NCBI GenBank assembly: GCA_012511645.1
Contig: JAAZFP010000252.1
Coordinates: 1-6,730, forward strand
DNA from: Microbacteriaceae bacterium
Lineage (GTDB): Bacteria > Actinomycetota > Actinomycetes > Actinomycetales > Microbacteriaceae
Direction of reading: 5' to 3'
Length of the DNA: 6,730 nt
The translations under genes and the position numbers were made by a program. Below, piece by piece: positions 6,002-6,730 of this stretch. Numbering within the stretch: the stretch's first letter is position 1; every line of letters starts with the position of its first letter. The notes beneath the pieces were generated by a model. The model made no database searches and was not told the origin of the DNA. It was given only the letters and a program-made list of their open reading frames with translations.

Positions 6002-6384
6002 GTGAGACCCACAGGGATGATGCTCTCGAGCCGACACCCCGGCCCTGGCCGTTCGCACGGCTCGGATACCTCTACGCCACCGCGGTTGGCATGCTCTGGG
6101 GGTTTGTTTGGAGCACCGGCCGCGTCAGACGTGCGGAGGGGTTATGGGTGTTCACCGGCATGCCGAAGTGGACATTTGGGCGCGGTGGAAGTTGCGTCGG
6201 CGCCTGCTATCTCACCAACACGAACGTGAGCGAGGCGGTGCTCCGTCACGAGCGGGTGCACCGTGAGCAGTGGCGACGCTATGGGCTTGCCCTGCCCATC
6301 CTCTATCAGTTGTCAGGCAGAAACCCACTGACGAATCGATTTGAGATCGAAGCCGGGCTGCGTGATGGCGGATACATTCGCTGA
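5998..6384 (+). CDS. Small protein with an HExxH zinc-peptidase-like motif and a likely membrane segment, 128 aa
   Basis: The family is not characterised to my knowledge. After a hydrophilic N-terminus, residues 22-40 (LGYLYATAVGMLWGFVWST) could form one membrane helix. GGSCVGACYL (63-72) has a CxxxC pair. RHERVHREQWRRYG (83-96) contains a perfect HExxH (His84, Glu85, His88), the zinc-binding signature of gluzincin and related peptidases. NRFEIEAGLRDGGY (113-126) follows, where Glu116 or Glu118, 28-30 residues after the motif, could be the third metal ligand. This arrangement suggests a minimal membrane-associated metallopeptidase or a metal-binding relative, but the protein is much shorter than most peptidases and activity is inferred only. 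ATG 5998 overlaps the DUF3097 stop as ATGA behind AGGAGG, so the two proteins are translationally coupled. Related genes may be labelled Fe-S oxidoreductase; two cysteines do not support that name. Confidence 0.82.
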   Translation: MSETHRDDALEPTPRPWPFARLGYLYATAVGMLWGFVWSTGRVRRAEGLWVFTGMPKWTFGRGGSCVGACYLTNTNVSEAVLRHERVHREQWRRYGLALPILYQLSGRNPLTNRFEIEAGLRDGGYIR

Positions 6385-6411
6385 GCGATGCGCGATTGTG
6401 CACCGGGGCGC

Positions 6412-6417
6412 TAGGCT
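6412..6417 (+). promoter_or_regulatory. -10 element for a near-leaderless alpha/beta hydrolase transcript
   Basis: TAGGCT is followed by CTGGTGGC and ATG 6426. The expected transcription start is at about 6424-6426, leaving a leader of 0-2 nt. No Shine-Dalgarno site can fit, and no clear -35 is seen in the 41 bp gap after 6384. Confidence 0.5.
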
Positions 6418-6425
6418 CTGGTGGC

Positions 6426-6730
6426 ATGACTGATCTGCATGACGAGTTTCGGTTTCTCGCGGGCGATGCGGCCCGAGTCGGGCGTTCTGGCCCGCTGCCG
6501 CTGATCACGCGCGTCACTGCCGAGGTAGGCGATGGTCGACAGGTGTCGGCGCTCTCCTACGCCGCCGATGCCGCACCGCAGGTCGTGTTTGTGCACGGGA
6601 TGGGTTTGAACGCGCACGGCTACGATCCCGTCGCACTGGCGCTCGATGTGCCAGCCCTCGCGCTCGATCTGCCAGGGCACGGTCGCAGCGATTGGCGAGA
6701 AGACGCCGATTACCGACCGCAGACGCTCGC
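6426..6730 (+). CDS. Alpha/beta hydrolase fold protein, 3'-partial (first 101 residues)
   Basis: Translation from ATG 6426 stays open to the window edge. Residues 52-61 (QVVFVHGMGL) give the strand-3 HG oxyanion-hole motif, and PALALDLPGHGRSDWREDADYRPQTLA (76-102) gives the strand-4 DxPGHGxSD segment followed by the usual helix entry of this fold. The nucleophile elbow (GxSxG) and the catalytic acid and His lie beyond the window. The protein is probably a soluble esterase or hydrolase of unknown substrate. The N-terminal 45 residues carry a short antiparallel strand pair (PLITRVTAEVGDGRQVSALSY), typical of the fold. The gene begins 41 bp after the HExxH gene and seems to have its own promoter with little or no leader, so it need not belong to the same operon. 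Confidence 0.85.
   Translation, partial: MTDLHDEFRFLAGDAARVGRSGPLPLITRVTAEVGDGRQVSALSYAADAAPQVVFVHGMGLNAHGYDPVALALDVPALALDLPGHGRSDWREDADYRPQTL

Noticed and set aside
1..6730. CRISPR array, transposon, phage attachment site or defence island
   Set aside because: I found no spaced direct repeats, transposase or integrase residues, terminal repeats or compositional break on reading through both strands.

Overview
The window reads as a compact chromosomal segment of a high-GC actinomycete, most likely a Microbacteriaceae-type organism. The reasons are strong G/C preference at third codon positions, frequent GTG starts, a DUF3097-type gene, and several start codons sitting directly behind a TAnnnT -10 box with no leader. 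I see no insertion sequence, phage gene, CRISPR array, tRNA or rRNA. Family assignments come from reading motifs in the translations, not from database searches.

Layout, left to right. Positions 1-1464 (+) hold a MocR/GabR-type regulator (GntR-like winged helix fused to a PLP aminotransferase-like domain). It enters from the left edge and is cut by an in-frame TAG at 1192-1194, with 89 further in-frame residues of recognisable C-terminus after the stop. Positions 1523-2122 (+) encode a charged, soluble protein of unknown function. It converges on, and overlaps by 20 bp, a small GNAT-type acetyltransferase (2103-2474, -). A 123 bp spacer follows. Next come a 3-hydroxyisobutyryl-CoA hydrolase-like crotonase (2598-3689, -) and, upstream of it on the same strand, an EntS-like MFS exporter (3735-5060, -). 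These two are 45 bp apart and may form an operon, although the crotonase also appears to have its own promoter overlapping the end of the exporter gene.

An 89 bp divergent intergenic region (5061-5149) separates the exporter from a rightward group. That group is a DUF3097-like protein with a Toprim-like motif (5150-6001), a small protein with an HExxH motif coupled to it by an ATGA overlap (5998-6384), and the start of an alpha/beta hydrolase (6426 to the right edge).

The genes do not form one evident pathway. The crotonase points to valine catabolism, the exporter to efflux of an unknown compound, and the DUF3097/HExxH pair is translationally coupled but functionally unassigned. The most interesting points are the amber-interrupted MocR gene, the coupled Toprim-like/HExxH pair, and the repeated leaderless promoter geometry. 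No stretch above 300 bases lacks a gene; the longest non-coding stretch is 2475-2597, in which I see only the GNAT promoter and weak short inverted repeats.
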